Shown: positions 12,174 to 23,155 of the stretch, piece by piece
How the letters are laid out: each line of letters starts with the position of its first letter
Numbering within the stretch: position 1 is the first letter of the stretch
Assembly: GCA_029448655.1 (NCBI GenBank)
Contig: JACCLO010000003.1
Span: 1,240,001-1,304,000 of the forward strand
From: Wolfiporia cocos
Lineage: Eukaryota > Basidiomycota > Agaricomycetes > Polyporales > Phaeolaceae
Reading direction: 5' to 3'
Length of the DNA stretch: 64,000 nucleotides
The notes under the pieces: model-generated
What the model was told of the DNA's origin: nothing
The model's database searches: none
What the model saw: only the letters and a program-made list of their open reading frames with translations
Program-made: the position numbers and the translations under genes

Positions 12174-14023
12174 TCACCACCAGCCATGGAAAATGGGGTC
12201 CGGATCGGGGAAGTTGAAATCGAACGGGTCGAAATCATCGTAGTATTCAAACTCTGTTCCGTATTCCGGCTCGTCAGCCATGACCTTGCCGTCCCACTCG
12301 GTAGATCTACCGACGGGACGATCTCGCGTAGGCGCTCGATATCCCTATCGTCGATGTGGAAGCAGTCCGTGATTTGTAGCTTGCGAATCTTGACGCCTCG
12401 GTCGCGTCTCCTCGTGAGGCAATCCAGCAACGGCTCGGTCAATTCGCCCACCAGTCCCACGTCATATGTCTCCCGCTCGGCGAAGCGCACATCGTTCAAG
12501 GAGATGGAGCGAAGTAGCGGGAACAACCTCATGGATGTCTTAGGACTCGCGGCCGTGGGCTTGCCCGCCTTTGGGATACGCCTGCAGAGTGCATGGACGA
12601 GCTCGAGGGTACCAGGGTTTCCAGAGACCTCCAAATCAGTGACTTGTTTTAAAGGCCGGAAAGCCGCAACCCATTGACTCGCCGACCCGTAGAATAAGTC
12701 CGAAACATAGAGGGTACGGACCATCCGCCAGGGAATATGTTTGAACATGGCGTTGAGTATTGTTGGGGAGCTCGTACTGTCGATGAACACTAGCTTAAAC
12801 GCGTAACGTGGACTGGAGTAGTCTTCCTCGACACCGGAAAATCGTTCCTGCGAGTCAGAACCTTCGATTCGAAAACGGTCGGGAACATTCCTGGCGCAGT
12901 CGAGCATACGTATCCTGTCCCAGAAGGGCACCCCGTCAGCCAGATACTTGGCAAGTTTCTTAATATGCTGAGTCGACTGGGCCAGCAGAAAAAATATAGA
13001 CAGCGCCGGAAAGGAGAGATGGCTCAGAACATTTATGCAGTCAACGGGCGTGGTTGCGAACAGTCGAATTGTGTGAAGCCGTGTGAGTGTGATTATTCTT
13101 GTAGGTGCTGGAATCTCTGTCACAGAAAGAAGTAGGGAAGGGGTGGCGTGTTCTAACTCGAGGACTTCGAGTAAGGGCATGTTTTCTAACGCGTTGATAA
13201 AGTCCTTGAAGCTGTTATCCGGTCCTGCATTGCGGCCACGATGGCACCTCAACTTGAGGTGGCTGAGTGAGCGAAAGGCGATATCGGTCCATCTGAAGGG
13301 GAAGTTGGTAAGCTCGAGTTCACGGATTGGCGTCCTAGGCTCGATTCGCAATGAAGCTGATGGTAATGTTGGAACAACTGGGCCGTAGAGTGAACGGTAA
13401 TCTGTGTCAATAAGCTTCAGCGATTCCAGCAGTGGGGTTGGTCCGTCCATGTTATCGATGATCTTATTGAGCGTTCCCGAGGTTGCAGTTATGCTAAGGG
13501 CTCGCATATGCGACAGATGCCCCAGCACAGACATCGTTTGATTTTTGGGAAGGATTCTGTGGGCCTGTATGCATGCGTCAAGCCTGAGCGGCGCACATTT
13601 TGCTCGTTCCAGTACCTCCTGTAGCACACCAGGCACAGAGGGCACCTTCAATGTTGCCCAAAGAGTGGGACAGCTAAGTGCAACTGCCCGCCAGTGTGCA
13701 CATACGTGGGTGATTAGAAAGCGTACGTCATGGCGGCGGCCAAGATGCGGGTAATCAAATGCTGTATAATCGACGGCTTCCGAAAGCGTGATGAAGATTT
13801 CAGCCAGGATCTCCTGAGGTAAGACTGAGATCGGCGACAGCATATTCAGCTCGCTCTTCAGTTTGATCACAGATTGGTTGAGTCGAGTGATCTTGGCCTC
13901 AATCTGAGCGCGCCTATGCTCTTTGACAGACATGTTCGCGTCTCCGAGTGATTTTCTATGGCCCGCAGCCACACTTGTGTGGGAACTGGATGAGGATCGC
14001 TCGTGTTCTCGATAGGCAGACAT
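12174..14023 (-). pseudogene. F-box protein, copy 2 of 3 (frameshifted near the C-terminus)
   Basis: The frame opens at 14023 with a Ser-rich start (MSAYREHERSSSSS), then the coiled coil and F-box shared by the family, then LRR-like sequence. Close to the C-terminus this copy has 8 extra bases relative to copy 3 (around 12,297-12,310, containing GTAGATCTAC), which shifts the frame. Translation then runs 60 or more unrelated residues to a stop at 11948. In the original frame the sequence still encodes an acidic tail ending DPFDFNFPDPDPIFHGWW and a TGA at 12174-12176. The protein may still fold, since most of it is intact, but its tail is lost. It lies tail-to-tail with the CLC 3' end, as does copy 3. 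Confidence 0.75.
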
Positions 14024-15159
14024 ACCTTGTGGTTGTCGTGGCCATGTTTTTGCTGGAGTGAAGATTTACAAGCAGCGATGTTGGCTGTTGAACGTTGAGC
14101 TGTGAGCATCTCAGCAACTGTAATGGCAAGAGATCGATGTGGCACTCACTGCACAAGTGCAGCAAGTGTAGTCGCACAAAATAGTTGATTTCTAGTGGTT
14201 CTATGCAGCTTTGTAGCCATTAGCTATGGCGAGTAGCTACGTAGCATGCGCAATAGAACGCCAGAGGGTGGAGGCTTGAGGAGCAAGTCCGCAACTTACC
14301 TGGCAGGCGCTTATATAATAATGAGATCTGATCTACTGGAAAATGCTTCGCCTCTGCAGAAGAATCTCTTAGTGCTCTTCTCCGCAGGTGTTCCGATCCG
14401 CAGGTGTTGTGGCGTTGCATAAGGAGGTGAATCACAGACTGATTTTGAGGCGGTTCGCTGTTGATGATGATTAGGTCAAGCTTCTCGCCGATGACGAAAC
14501 GGGATTCCTAAAAGGTCTGCTGCAATGGACTGCCAAGCACGCTGACAATACTCTTCAGCGATATGCTGTAACCCACGCTGTAGCTGTAGCGATTATCATC
14601 AACAAGAAAACAAATGGTCTGCTCTCTGTGTTCTGTGTGTTTCGTCTGCGGCATGCTTAAACCAACATCGCTGCTGCCTTAGGACTGTCCGCATTCTTGT
14701 CCGAAACACTCGGGAAATTCTGGATCACGGAGGTGTCTGACTCAAGTGTACCCTCTGAGAGTTGTCGGCAGGCTATCACCATGTGGGCATGAGTGCGTAC
14801 ATTGTGTCAATACATGGTGCGCTGCCGCTAACGGCGAGCGCAGATGACCAAAGCTCTGCTGGTCAGAGGGGGTCCACTGGTAATGCAGAATATCGATTGG
14901 TTATTCACTCTTTTCGACGATTCGGAGGTTGGCTAGGATGCTGCCTGAGCACTTAGACAGGTCGTTGGCACCGACAAGGATCACGCTATGTTCAAAGTAC
15001 GGCTGCTTCGTTTCGCAGCAACGAATGCCATACTAAATAGATCTTATACTCTCAGCGATACTGCAATACTGTGCTCCCGCATATCATGGACGGCGCGAGA
15101 TCATCTGGCTTGCGGCTCGAGCGAAGTCTGCTATTACAAATGGTCACTGACTAACATCA
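14024..15159. other. Shared F-box 5' flank and unassigned spacer
   Basis: The first 250 bp align by eye with the 5' flanks of copies 1 and 3 (for example ATGCGCAATAGAACGCCAGAGGG), so the duplication extends upstream of the gene. From about 14,300 to 15,160 I see no recognisable gene or repeat. Confidence 0.45.
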
Positions 15160-15665
15160 TGAATCCGAGACAGCAGAACGCATACCTTGTAGCAATGACA
15201 TCTTTCATCAAGGCTGTTCCAAAGTCCATTTATGCGCATCAGATGTCTACGGTGACCTACCAGATGCTGAGATCCGTGCAGGCGTTATGGATACACTCTT
15301 CGCCGCTGCTGAGTCGAGCTCGAAGGAGAATAGCGTCCTCTCTGAACATGCGTCTAGCCTGGCGTCAACGATGCTCCGGACTAGCATGGTAAAGGACATG
15401 CCTTCAGTGGTGCGCTTCTTCGTGTTACGGCATCTATGTGCATATTTTTATTTTGACACCATATTGCTCGTTAACGCGTCCGCATTGCCGCACTGCGATT
15501 CCTTGCTTTTGCCGAACACGATGCGATATGACGTGCTGCATCCGCAGAAGGCCACAGTCCTGCGCGAGCTGTCGAAGGTGCTTAATGATCCGGAAGGGCG
15601 GTACGCAAAGAGGCGGTAGAAGCAAGGTCAATATCTTTGTGTCTTTTCGATCGCAACTTTGACTG
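15160..15665 (+). pseudogene. MMS19-like HEAT-repeat protein, C-terminal fragment
   Basis: Three pieces match what I remember of the C-terminal HEAT repeats of MMS19, the cytosolic iron-sulphur assembly targeting factor: MTSFIKAVPKSIYAHQMST (frame 1), MDTLFAAAESS..SEHASSLASTML, and LHPQKATVLRELSKVLNDP. After the last piece the frame shifts by one and continues KEAVEARS, as expected for the family. Two frame changes without an obvious intron, and the lack of any N-terminal part, mark it as a relic. It sits just left of the Helitron array. The family call rests on memory of the motif and was not searched. Confidence 0.55.
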
Positions 15666-15932
15666 AGCTGTGACGCATTGTGAATAGGACGAATTGGTAA
15701 GTGTTCAAAAGTTCAAAGACAAGCTGACCTCGGTCTACAACTCACGTTGTGCTAGGTTCAAGTTTACTGGCTGACAGATCCGCGCGTTTGTGACACCTGC
15801 GACTCATGTAGAGTTGGATTCTAATTGTAATTGCTATTATGTACAATGCCGAGACGGGCCCATAGGATACGGCACGACACGGGCCTCGTGTATCGTTGAT
15901 AGTAAGATAGACATGAACACCCTGTGGCGCAA
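15666..15932. other. Left flank of the Helitron array
   Basis: I see no gene here. The last bases before the first Helitron terminus are GTGGCGCAA, so insertion followed an A, as expected for Helitrons, which insert between A and T. Confidence 0.5.
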
Positions 15933-16524
15933 TCTAAAAGTAATGGGAGCTCGCGCCGTAGGCGCTCGCGTGCAGCTAGCGTGCAGCTAGCGTGCAGCTA
16001 GCGTGTCGCTCGCGTGTCGCTCGCGTTTTGCGCACGTTCAGCGCACGTTTTGCGCACATGGACGCCACGTTTGCCGCGTGGCGTCCATGCGCGTCGTCAA
16101 ATCCTGCTCCCATTAGATAGGGCGCCTGCTGCCATCCGCGGAGTTGGCCGGTGGATTCCCACGCCCGGCGCCTGCAACGCGCGCACCGCGTTTGACGAAA
16201 ACATGCGCAATTCGCGTTTTGCGCGTCCTCCTGACCGCGCGTTGCAATAATTTCGTTACCGCTGTAATCTACATGTGTATTAGAGTACATCTATGCAATA
16301 AAAAAATCGGTGCCACAAATGCACAGGGGGGCCCCACCAAAACTTGAGTAGGTGGACACGGGTGGATGGAGGTGTTAGGCTTTCCCTGTCACAACAGTGA
16401 CAAACAATGCCCCCTGCCTACCCTGTGGGGGAGTGGGACAAGAGACATTGACACACTACATTGGTGCAATAACAGACATATTACCATCTGTAATAAGCTG
16501 TTGAAAGCCCCTACACAGTCATTG

Positions 16525-16905
16525 CTTATCTGTGAGCTCATAAGCAACCTCCCCCACACTTGCTTGGGCAACACAACATATTGTGGGTTGTTATAACATG
16601 CTGGCATTGGGTTCTACGGCTAATGGGTCGATGCACATAGATCTCCTCAATATTTGAGGAGCTGATAAGTGACCTTCCTCACACTTGCTTGGGCAACACA
16701 ACAAATTGTGGGTTGTTATAATATGCTGGCAGTGGGTTCTTTGGCACTTATGGGTTGATGCACATAGATCTCCCCAATATTTGAGGAGCTGATAAGTGAT
16801 CTTCCTCACACTTGCTTGGGCAACACAACATACTGTGGGTTGTTATAACACGCTGGCAGTGGGTTCTTTGGCACTGATGGGTTGATGCACATAGACTTCC
16901 CCTGA
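16525..16905 (+). repeat. Three-copy tandem repeat of about 126 bp upstream of the Helitron ORF
   Basis: The segment starting CACACTTGCTTGGGCAACAC recurs at 16555, 16680 and 16807, so the period is 125-127 bp. Each copy also contains TATTGTGGGTTGTTATAA-like sequence and GGGTTGATGCACATAGA. The repeat ends a few bases before the ATG at 16906. Its place suggests a promoter or enhancer role, which is inference. Confidence 0.75.
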
Positions 16906-19900
16906 ATGCTGAAGGTTACGATCTGTTGTAGGGATCCTCCCTCTACACCAGAACATGACCAAGAGGAACATAGGGCACAGGATCGGGAAGCACGTCTGCA
17001 AATGACACCGCCATCTGTGCGACGTCAGCGATTGCAGATGAGGCAACCCTTTCCACAGCCCAACTTTGCCTTGCACCATCCTCATGGGGAACATGGTATC
17101 GCAAGCGCATTTGTCCCTCAGAACCAGCCCATGGCTGGACCCTTACGACCTCCAATTCCTGAACAGCCAAATCAGGCTATTGCTGGACCATCATATGATG
17201 TCCCTGTTGCAGGTCCTTCTAATCTGCATAATGTTCCTTGGGACACATCCCGGATACGCAGCTGGCATCTTGAGCTGGGTCAGGCTTTGCAGTCAAATGA
17301 ACCAGTACCTGGACCATCCCGCATGCCTGATCCACATGCTACATATCATTGGCCCCCTACACATTGGCCCCCTGCAAACTCGGTGCATGTACCTCCACGG
17401 CGTGATTGGCAGGCAGAACTTGAACATGGTTTCAATGAAAGCCATGCTAGCAGAGTGCATGCACGCAGACAAAATCAGGAACTGTCCATTCCTTCCACAC
17501 CACACATGCTGGCACCTTCCTCCTCTGTAGGCAGTCGCTATCAGACATTATTGGCACAACGCACAAATCATGATAGCCATGTCAGGGATCAGCAAAGGAT
17601 TGCACAGCAGATGCATGAACGCCAGGTTGAACGTCAAGCAGCACTTGCTAATGACACACGGCTGATCGAAGAGGCCAGACTGCAAAGGGATATCCAGCAG
17701 GGCACAACAGTTGCTGGCGACATGCGGCTGATCGAAGAGGCCAGACAGCAAATGGAGATCCAGCAGCATGCAGCACTTGCTAATGACACACGGATGATCG
17801 AAGAGGCCAGACTGCAAAGGGATATCCAGCAGGGCGCAGCAGTTGCTGGCGAAATGCGGCTGATCGAAGAGGCCAGACAGCAAATGGAGATCCAGCAGCA
17901 CGCAGCACTTACTAATGACACACGGCTGATCGAAGAGGCCAGATTGCAAAGGGATATCCAGCAGGGCACAGCAGTTGCTGGTGATGTGCAGCTGATTGAA
18001 GATGCAAGACTGCAAATGGAGATCCAGCAGCATGCAGCACTTGCCGATGACATACAGCTGATTGACCAGGCCAGATTCCAAAGGGATATGCAGCAGGGTG
18101 CAGTGGTAGCTGATGACATGCAGCTAATTGAACAGGCACGGCTGCAAAGGGAGATCCAGCAGCATGCAGCACTTGCTGATGACATGCAGCTGATTGAGCA
18201 GGCAAGACTCCAAAGGGAGTTGCAGCAGCACCAAGAGCCTCAAATCCCACAAAATATCCCTTTGGGAAGGCAGCCCTATGTCGAACCAGCAGACCGTCAC
18301 TCCATTGGAAGGATGGACATACAATGTCCACACTGCCATGCATTGCACTGGAAAGGCGAGCGCTTGAAGTCGTCCACTAACACCAGCCACAAGTTTGGTG
18401 TATGTTGCCTTCAGGGCCAGGTAGATCTGCCTCCTATACAACGGCCTCCTGCAGCATTACGCCGACTGTTCATGGGTGTGGATCCCCGCTCTCGATCATT
18501 CCGGGACAAGATCCGGCAGTACAACAATGCCTTCGCATTCACGTCTGTCGCTGTCAATGTCGATAATGCCATCCTCAATGGCTCAGGCCCATACTCCTTT
18601 AAGATACATGGTGCTCTGTACCACAAAATGGGAAGTCTCCTCCCGCCAGAGGGTCTTCAGCCATCATATGCACAGCTCTATATACATGATCCTCAGGCTG
18701 CCCTGGATACCCGCAATACGCGGAATCACAATCTGGATCCAGGAATCATGGGTGAGCTGCAGGTGGTGTTTGAGGAGCATAACCCCTTTGTTCCTCTCTA
18801 CCGCCGTGCATTCGAGATCCTACAGGCAAAGCCACCGGAAGAACAGCTCAATGTGCGGGCCCACATAATGCTGCAGCATACTGCAGACAGACGGCGTTAT
18901 AACCTCCCCACCACAGATGAGGTTGCGGCGGTGATTCCTGGCAGTGGCGACGAAGATGTTCAAAGACATAGAGACATTATCCTCCGGCTCCGTGGTGGTA
19001 ACTTGGAAAAGATCAGCAACATACACCCGCTCTATTCTCCATTGCACTACGTGCTGCTGTTTCCACATGGTGACCAAGGATGGCACCCCTTGATACCCTC
19101 AGGAGCAGGCCCTCAAGGACAGATGCGGAGCCCAAAAGTCTCTGAACAATGCTTCTATGCCTACCGCCTACACCCCCGCATCATCAGACATGAAGATGTG
19201 GTTGTGGAGTTTGACTATCTCTTCCGTGGGGGACGTCTCTTTCAGCAATACGTTGTGGATGCGTGGGCTTCCATTGAGGCCAGCAAGCTTCACTGGGTGC
19301 GGAACAATCAAAGGCAGATCCGTGCAGACCTCTACAATAGTGTAAGGGATGCCCTTGATGCTAACGACAATGTTCCAGACCTCAGCCAACAGGGACAGCG
19401 GATCATTCTGCCCTCCTCCCATCTGGGAAGTGCACGGCATATGTATCAGCTGCTTCAGGACTCCCTGGCCATTTGCCGATATTGCCGCAAACCTGACATA
19501 TTCCTCACGATGACGGCCAACCCTAAGTGGCCTGAAATACAGGATGCATTGCTGGAGCTGGATGCTGATGAAGATAATCCTGGACGGCCACGGAAGAGGC
19601 AAATGGCAGCAGACCGTCCTGATATTGTGGCCCGTGTGTTCCATCTGAAGCTCCAGGCCTTGATCAAGCTGATCAAGGATGGCTTCTTTGGTGAGCTCGC
19701 TGGGGATGTCTACACCATTGAATTTCAGAAGCGAGGGCTGCCTCATGTCCACCTTCTGATTTTTCTCAAAGATCTCTACAAGATCCGAGATGGTGGCCAA
19801 GTGGACAACATTGTGTCTGCACAGCTTCCCTGCCAGGAGACCCAGCCAAAGCTCTACGACACGGTCACAAAATGCATGCTCCATGGGCCATGTGGGGATG

Positions 19901-22590
19901 ATAACCCTCATGCTCCATGCATGGTGGACAGGGCCTGCTCCAAGCGTTATCCAAAGCAGTTTTGTGAGGACACCCAGTTTGGAGAGGATGGGTATCCCAC
20001 CTACGCACGCCCTGACAATGGCCGTTTGCACGTCAACTCCAGGGGTCACCGTCTTGACAATCGTCATGTTGTTCCCTACAACCCTCACCTCACTGCCATG
20101 TTGGACTGCCATATCAATGTGGAGATTTGCACTTCCATCAGGGCAGTGAAGTACATACATAAGTATATCTACAAGGGGCATGACCGTGCCACCTTGGAGG
20201 TTGGACAGGTTGACGAGGTAAAACAATACATTGACGGACGCTACATTGGACCTGTGGAGGCATTTTGGCACATTGCAGAATTTCCCATGCATGAGGAAAA
20301 GCCTTCTGTATATCGGCTGACCGTACATCTCAAGGATGAGCAGATGATATTCTTTGCTGGGGGAGACAACCCCCATGAAGTTGCTGACCGTCCATCCTCG
20401 ACAAAGACCCAGCTCACAGAATGGTTCACGGCAAACCGAGATCTTCCAGGGGCAACACAGCATCTGTATCAGGATTTCCCACAGCACTTTGTCTGGGATG
20501 CAAGGTCCCGCACCTGGAAGGTCAGGCAACGGGACTTTTCAATAGGCAGGATGGCCTTTGTCCACCCTTCAGCCGGTGAAAAGTTCTACCTACGGCTCCT
20601 GCTCACGGTGGTGAAGGGTGCCACCTGCTGGGATGACCTCTGCAAGGTCAATGGGGTTGCATACCCAACCTTCAAGGCCACATGCTCTGCCCGTGGACTT
20701 CTGGAGGACGATGGGGAGTGGGCACTGTGCTTGGAGGAGGCAGCAGACATGCAGTCAGGATCACAGCTACGCAATCTGTTTGCCATACTCCTCACCCATT
20801 GTCATCCTGTGGAGCCTGCCAACCTCTGGACCCGGTTCAGGAATAACATTTGTGATGACCTACGACCCCGAGTTGTTGCTTATGGACATGAGGATCCCAC
20901 AGATGAACAGGTCTGGGACCTGGGACTGTTCCTTCTCAATCATATACTGCTCAAGTATGGAAGGCGGCTAACAGACTTTCCACCTATGCCCCTCCCTCAG
21001 GCACAATGGGAGCCTCCACATGTAAATCTTATCCTTCAAGAGGAACTTGCCTATGATGATGCGGAGCTTGCTGCTGGGGTGGAGGTGGACAGGGAGCGCT
21101 TCAATCCAGAGCAGGCAAATGCCTATGATGTGGTCCTACAATCTGTCCTACAGCAAGAGGGGAAAATATTCTTCCTCCACAGTGCAGGTGGTGGTGGCAA
21201 GACATTCACATGTAATGCCATTGCTTCTGCAGTTCGTATGCATAGGAAGGTGGCACTCTGTGTTGCATCCTCTGGGATTGCATCATTGCTCCTCATTGGT
21301 GGACGCACAGCTCACTCCCGCTTCAAAATACCCATAGCAGTTCATGAGACTTCGACCTGCCATATCCCCAAGAACAGCAATCTGGCTGATCTCATACAGG
21401 AAACAGGGATTGTCATATGGGACGAGGCACCCATGCAGCATCGCCATGCCATAGAGGCGGTGGACCGGACCCTCCGTGATATCCTGGACAAGGACGTACC
21501 ATTTGGTGGAATTACCATGCTTTTTGGAGGTGACTTCCGACAGACGCTACCTGTGGTTCCTAGAGGCACAAGGGAGCAGATTGTATCTGCTTCCCTGAGG
21601 AGGTCATATCTGTGGAGGCACATTCAGGTCCTTCATCTTACACAGAACATGCGGCTTGACCGCACACCTGCAAGTGACGCTTTTGCACAGTGGTTGCTGA
21701 ATGTCGGAGCAGGAGACCCTAGGTCTTCCCAGAACAATGTCTCTCTTCCAGAGAGCATGAAGCTGGCTGACAATACAGTTCAAGGATTGGTGGACGCTGT
21801 TTATCCTGGCATTGCTGAAGGAAACAAGTCCGATCAATACTTCCTCGAACGGACAATTCTGTGTGCCAAGAACGATGCGGTGGCAGAACTCAATGCCTTC
21901 ATACTGGACAGGTTCCCAGGAGAGGAGATTGTGTTGACAGGGTCCGACAAGGTTGTAGGTGTAGAGGACGAGCACTATCCTGTTGAATACCTCAACTCGA
22001 TCACGGTCTCCAGCCTACCCTTGGCTCATTTAGCTCTCAAGCCAGGTTGTCCTCTGATGCTTCTCCGGAACATCGACCCAGCCAATGGCCTCTATAATGG
22101 AACACGGATGATTCTGATGTCAATACGACCTCATATACTTCAGTGCCGGATATTAGGAGGAAGCCATGCTGGAAAGGTGGTCTACATCCCCCGGATCACT
22201 CTAGAGCCATCTGCCCAAGATCTCCCCATTTCCATTTCCCGTCGGCAATTTCCTGTCCGCCTTGCATTTGCCATGACTATCAACAAGTCCCAGGGCCAGT
22301 CGGTCATGCATGTGGGATTGGATCAACGTGTTTCTGTGTTCTCTCATGGCCAGCTCTATGTTGCTCTATCACGGTGCACGGCAGCAGAGCGTATCAAAGT
22401 CCTGTTCCCACCAGATTCAGAGAGTACTAGCACGGCGAACATTGTCTACCACGAGGTGCTTTCAGGCCTGTTGAACAATTGGTATGCACCCTTGCAGCAT
22501 TTGGGATGCCTGCGATGGTCTGACTTATTTCTCAGAGGATGCTTTGGGGTGTGTGGATCAATGGAGGGATGGTTACCATACTGGCTGTGA
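16906..22590 (+). CDS. Helitron Rep-helicase (RepHel transposase)
   Basis: This is one open frame of 1,894 residues. Residues 1-225 are Pro/Gln-rich. Residues 240-440 are tandem coiled-coil repeats built on IEEARLQRDIQQ and ANDTRLIEEARQQMEIQQ. A CxxC zinc motif (CPHCHALHW) lies at about 474. The rolling-circle nuclease follows: the metal-binding HxH in GLPHVHLLIF (His947, His949) and the two-tyrosine motif KYIHKYIYKG (Tyr1083, Tyr1087). The C-terminal half is a Pif1-type SF1B helicase: Walker A GGGGKT at 1428-1433, Walker B IVIWDEAP (Asp1506, Glu1507), FGGDFRQTLPVV, TINKSQGQS and a terminal QLYVALSRC. The protein nicks and transfers a single strand and unwinds it during rolling-circle transposition. 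All key residues are present. Start chosen as the first Met after the tandem repeat; an upstream intron cannot be excluded. Confidence 0.92.
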   Translation: MLKVTICCRDPPSTPEHDQEEHRAQDREARLQMTPPSVRRQRLQMRQPFPQPNFALHHPHGEHGIASAFVPQNQPMAGPLRPPIPEQPNQAIAGPSYDVPVAGPSNLHNVPWDTSRIRSWHLELGQALQSNEPVPGPSRMPDPHATYHWPPTHWPPANSVHVPPRRDWQAELEHGFNESHASRVHARRQNQELSIPSTPHMLAPSSSVGSRYQTLLAQRTNHDSHVRDQQRIAQQMHERQVERQAALANDTRLIEEARLQRDIQQGTTVAGDMRLIEEARQQMEIQQHAALANDTRMIEEARLQRDIQQGAAVAGEMRLIEEARQQMEIQQHAALTNDTRLIEEARLQRDIQQGTAVAGDVQLIEDARLQMEIQQHAALADDIQLIDQARFQRDMQQGAVVADDMQLIEQARLQREIQQHAALADDMQLIEQARLQRELQQHQEPQIPQNIPLGRQPYVEPADRHSIGRMDIQCPHCHALHWKGERLKSSTNTSHKFGVCCLQGQVDLPPIQRPPAALRRLFMGVDPRSRSFRDKIRQYNNAFAFTSVAVNVDNAILNGSGPYSFKIHGALYHKMGSLLPPEGLQPSYAQLYIHDPQAALDTRNTRNHNLDPGIMGELQVVFEEHNPFVPLYRRAFEILQAKPPEEQLNVRAHIMLQHTADRRRYNLPTTDEVAAVIPGSGDEDVQRHRDIILRLRGGNLEKISNIHPLYSPLHYVLLFPHGDQGWHPLIPSGAGPQGQMRSPKVSEQCFYAYRLHPRIIRHEDVVVEFDYLFRGGRLFQQYVVDAWASIEASKLHWVRNNQRQIRADLYNSVRDALDANDNVPDLSQQGQRIILPSSHLGSARHMYQLLQDSLAICRYCRKPDIFLTMTANPKWPEIQDALLELDADEDNPGRPRKRQMAADRPDIVARVFHLKLQALIKLIKDGFFGELAGDVYTIEFQKRGLPHVHLLIFLKDLYKIRDGGQVDNIVSAQLPCQETQPKLYDTVTKCMLHGPCGDDNPHAPCMVDRACSKRYPKQFCEDTQFGEDGYPTYARPDNGRLHVNSRGHRLDNRHVVPYNPHLTAMLDCHINVEICTSIRAVKYIHKYIYKGHDRATLEVGQVDEVKQYIDGRYIGPVEAFWHIAEFPMHEEKPSVYRLTVHLKDEQMIFFAGGDNPHEVADRPSSTKTQLTEWFTANRDLPGATQHLYQDFPQHFVWDARSRTWKVRQRDFSIGRMAFVHPSAGEKFYLRLLLTVVKGATCWDDLCKVNGVAYPTFKATCSARGLLEDDGEWALCLEEAADMQSGSQLRNLFAILLTHCHPVEPANLWTRFRNNICDDLRPRVVAYGHEDPTDEQVWDLGLFLLNHILLKYGRRLTDFPPMPLPQAQWEPPHVNLILQEELAYDDAELAAGVEVDRERFNPEQANAYDVVLQSVLQQEGKIFFLHSAGGGGKTFTCNAIASAVRMHRKVALCVASSGIASLLLIGGRTAHSRFKIPIAVHETSTCHIPKNSNLADLIQETGIVIWDEAPMQHRHAIEAVDRTLRDILDKDVPFGGITMLFGGDFRQTLPVVPRGTREQIVSASLRRSYLWRHIQVLHLTQNMRLDRTPASDAFAQWLLNVGAGDPRSSQNNVSLPESMKLADNTVQGLVDAVYPGIAEGNKSDQYFLERTILCAKNDAVAELNAFILDRFPGEEIVLTGSDKVVGVEDEHYPVEYLNSITVSSLPLAHLALKPGCPLMLLRNIDPANGLYNGTRMILMSIRPHILQCRILGGSHAGKVVYIPRITLEPSAQDLPISISRRQFPVRLAFAMTINKSQGQSVMHVGLDQRVSVFSHGQLYVALSRCTAAERIKVLFPPDSESTSTANIVYHEVLSGLLNNWYAPLQHLGCLRWSDLFLRGCFGVCGSMEGWLPYWL

Positions 22591-23155
22591 TGGTATGCAT
22601 GATCTACCACATCCAATCCATTGCTGACTCTTGAATACAGGATTTGTGTGCTGTGGAGAAGGAAGATCTGTGGTCAAATGAGGCCACGGCTATTGAGTTC
22701 AGCAAAAATGGTACGTGTTTGATCTCATAGGTGCACACATAGCTGACTTGAGATGATAGGACTTGGGATTGGGTTGACAAGAAAGTATGATTGGACTTAG
22801 AATGTCTCTGTCTGGTATGCTCTTCATTCATTCTGTTTGTTATATGCTTATGTGTTTGACTTAGGATTCCTCAAGAAGTGTCAAGAATTAGTGTAGAGGA
22901 TGTGTTTGTAATTGACTGATGTTTGCTATTGAATGTTATCGGAAATGCCCTACTTTTTGCGTGAATGGTGTGACTTTAGGGCAGGCTTGAGAGAACTTGA
23001 AATGTGCTTGCTTTGACTTTAGGGCAGGTTTGAGAGGACTTGAATGAGATTCCCACATTGATCTCATATAAGCGCATGCATTGAGATATCATCATAACTA
23101 AGTGACTAAGTACTGAAACTGTGTGCCGTGGCGAAGCCACGGGTAATTAACCTAG
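22591..23155 (+). other. Helitron 3' non-coding region
   Basis: No gene is seen here. The stretch contains repeated GACTTTAGGGCAGG..TTGAGAG segments (about 22,972 and 23,018) and ends with the terminal hairpin and CTAG. Confidence 0.6.

Larger units (their letters stand above)
15933..23155 (+). mobile_element. Autonomous Helitron (unit 1 of the array)
   Basis: The element starts TCTAAAAGTAATGGGAGC right after an A and ends ACCTAG immediately before a T, matching Helitron rules (5' TC, 3' CTRR, insertion in AT). A hairpin CCGTGGC-GAA-GCCACGG lies 12 nt before the 3' end (about 23,126-23,142). The 5' 320 bp are a GC-rich zone with GCTAGCGTG / GCTCGCGTG repeats, shared with the short units. A tandem repeat (16.5-16.9 kb) and one large Rep-helicase frame fill the body. 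The ORF and both termini are intact, so the element could be, or recently was, active. Confidence 0.88.

Noticed and set aside
12153..13388. Plus-strand frames of 100-174 codons opposite the F-box genes, repeated in all three copies
   Set aside because: They recur only because the F-box sequence recurs; frames are not conserved in length and have no domain.
17548..18441. Minus-strand Cys/Ser-rich repeat frames (up to 183 codons)
   Set aside because: They mirror the coiled-coil repeats of the Helitron protein on the opposite strand.
19168..20529. 453-codon minus-strand frame inside the Helitron gene
   Set aside because: It is an antisense shadow of the Rep domain; the plus strand encodes conserved motifs across the whole stretch.
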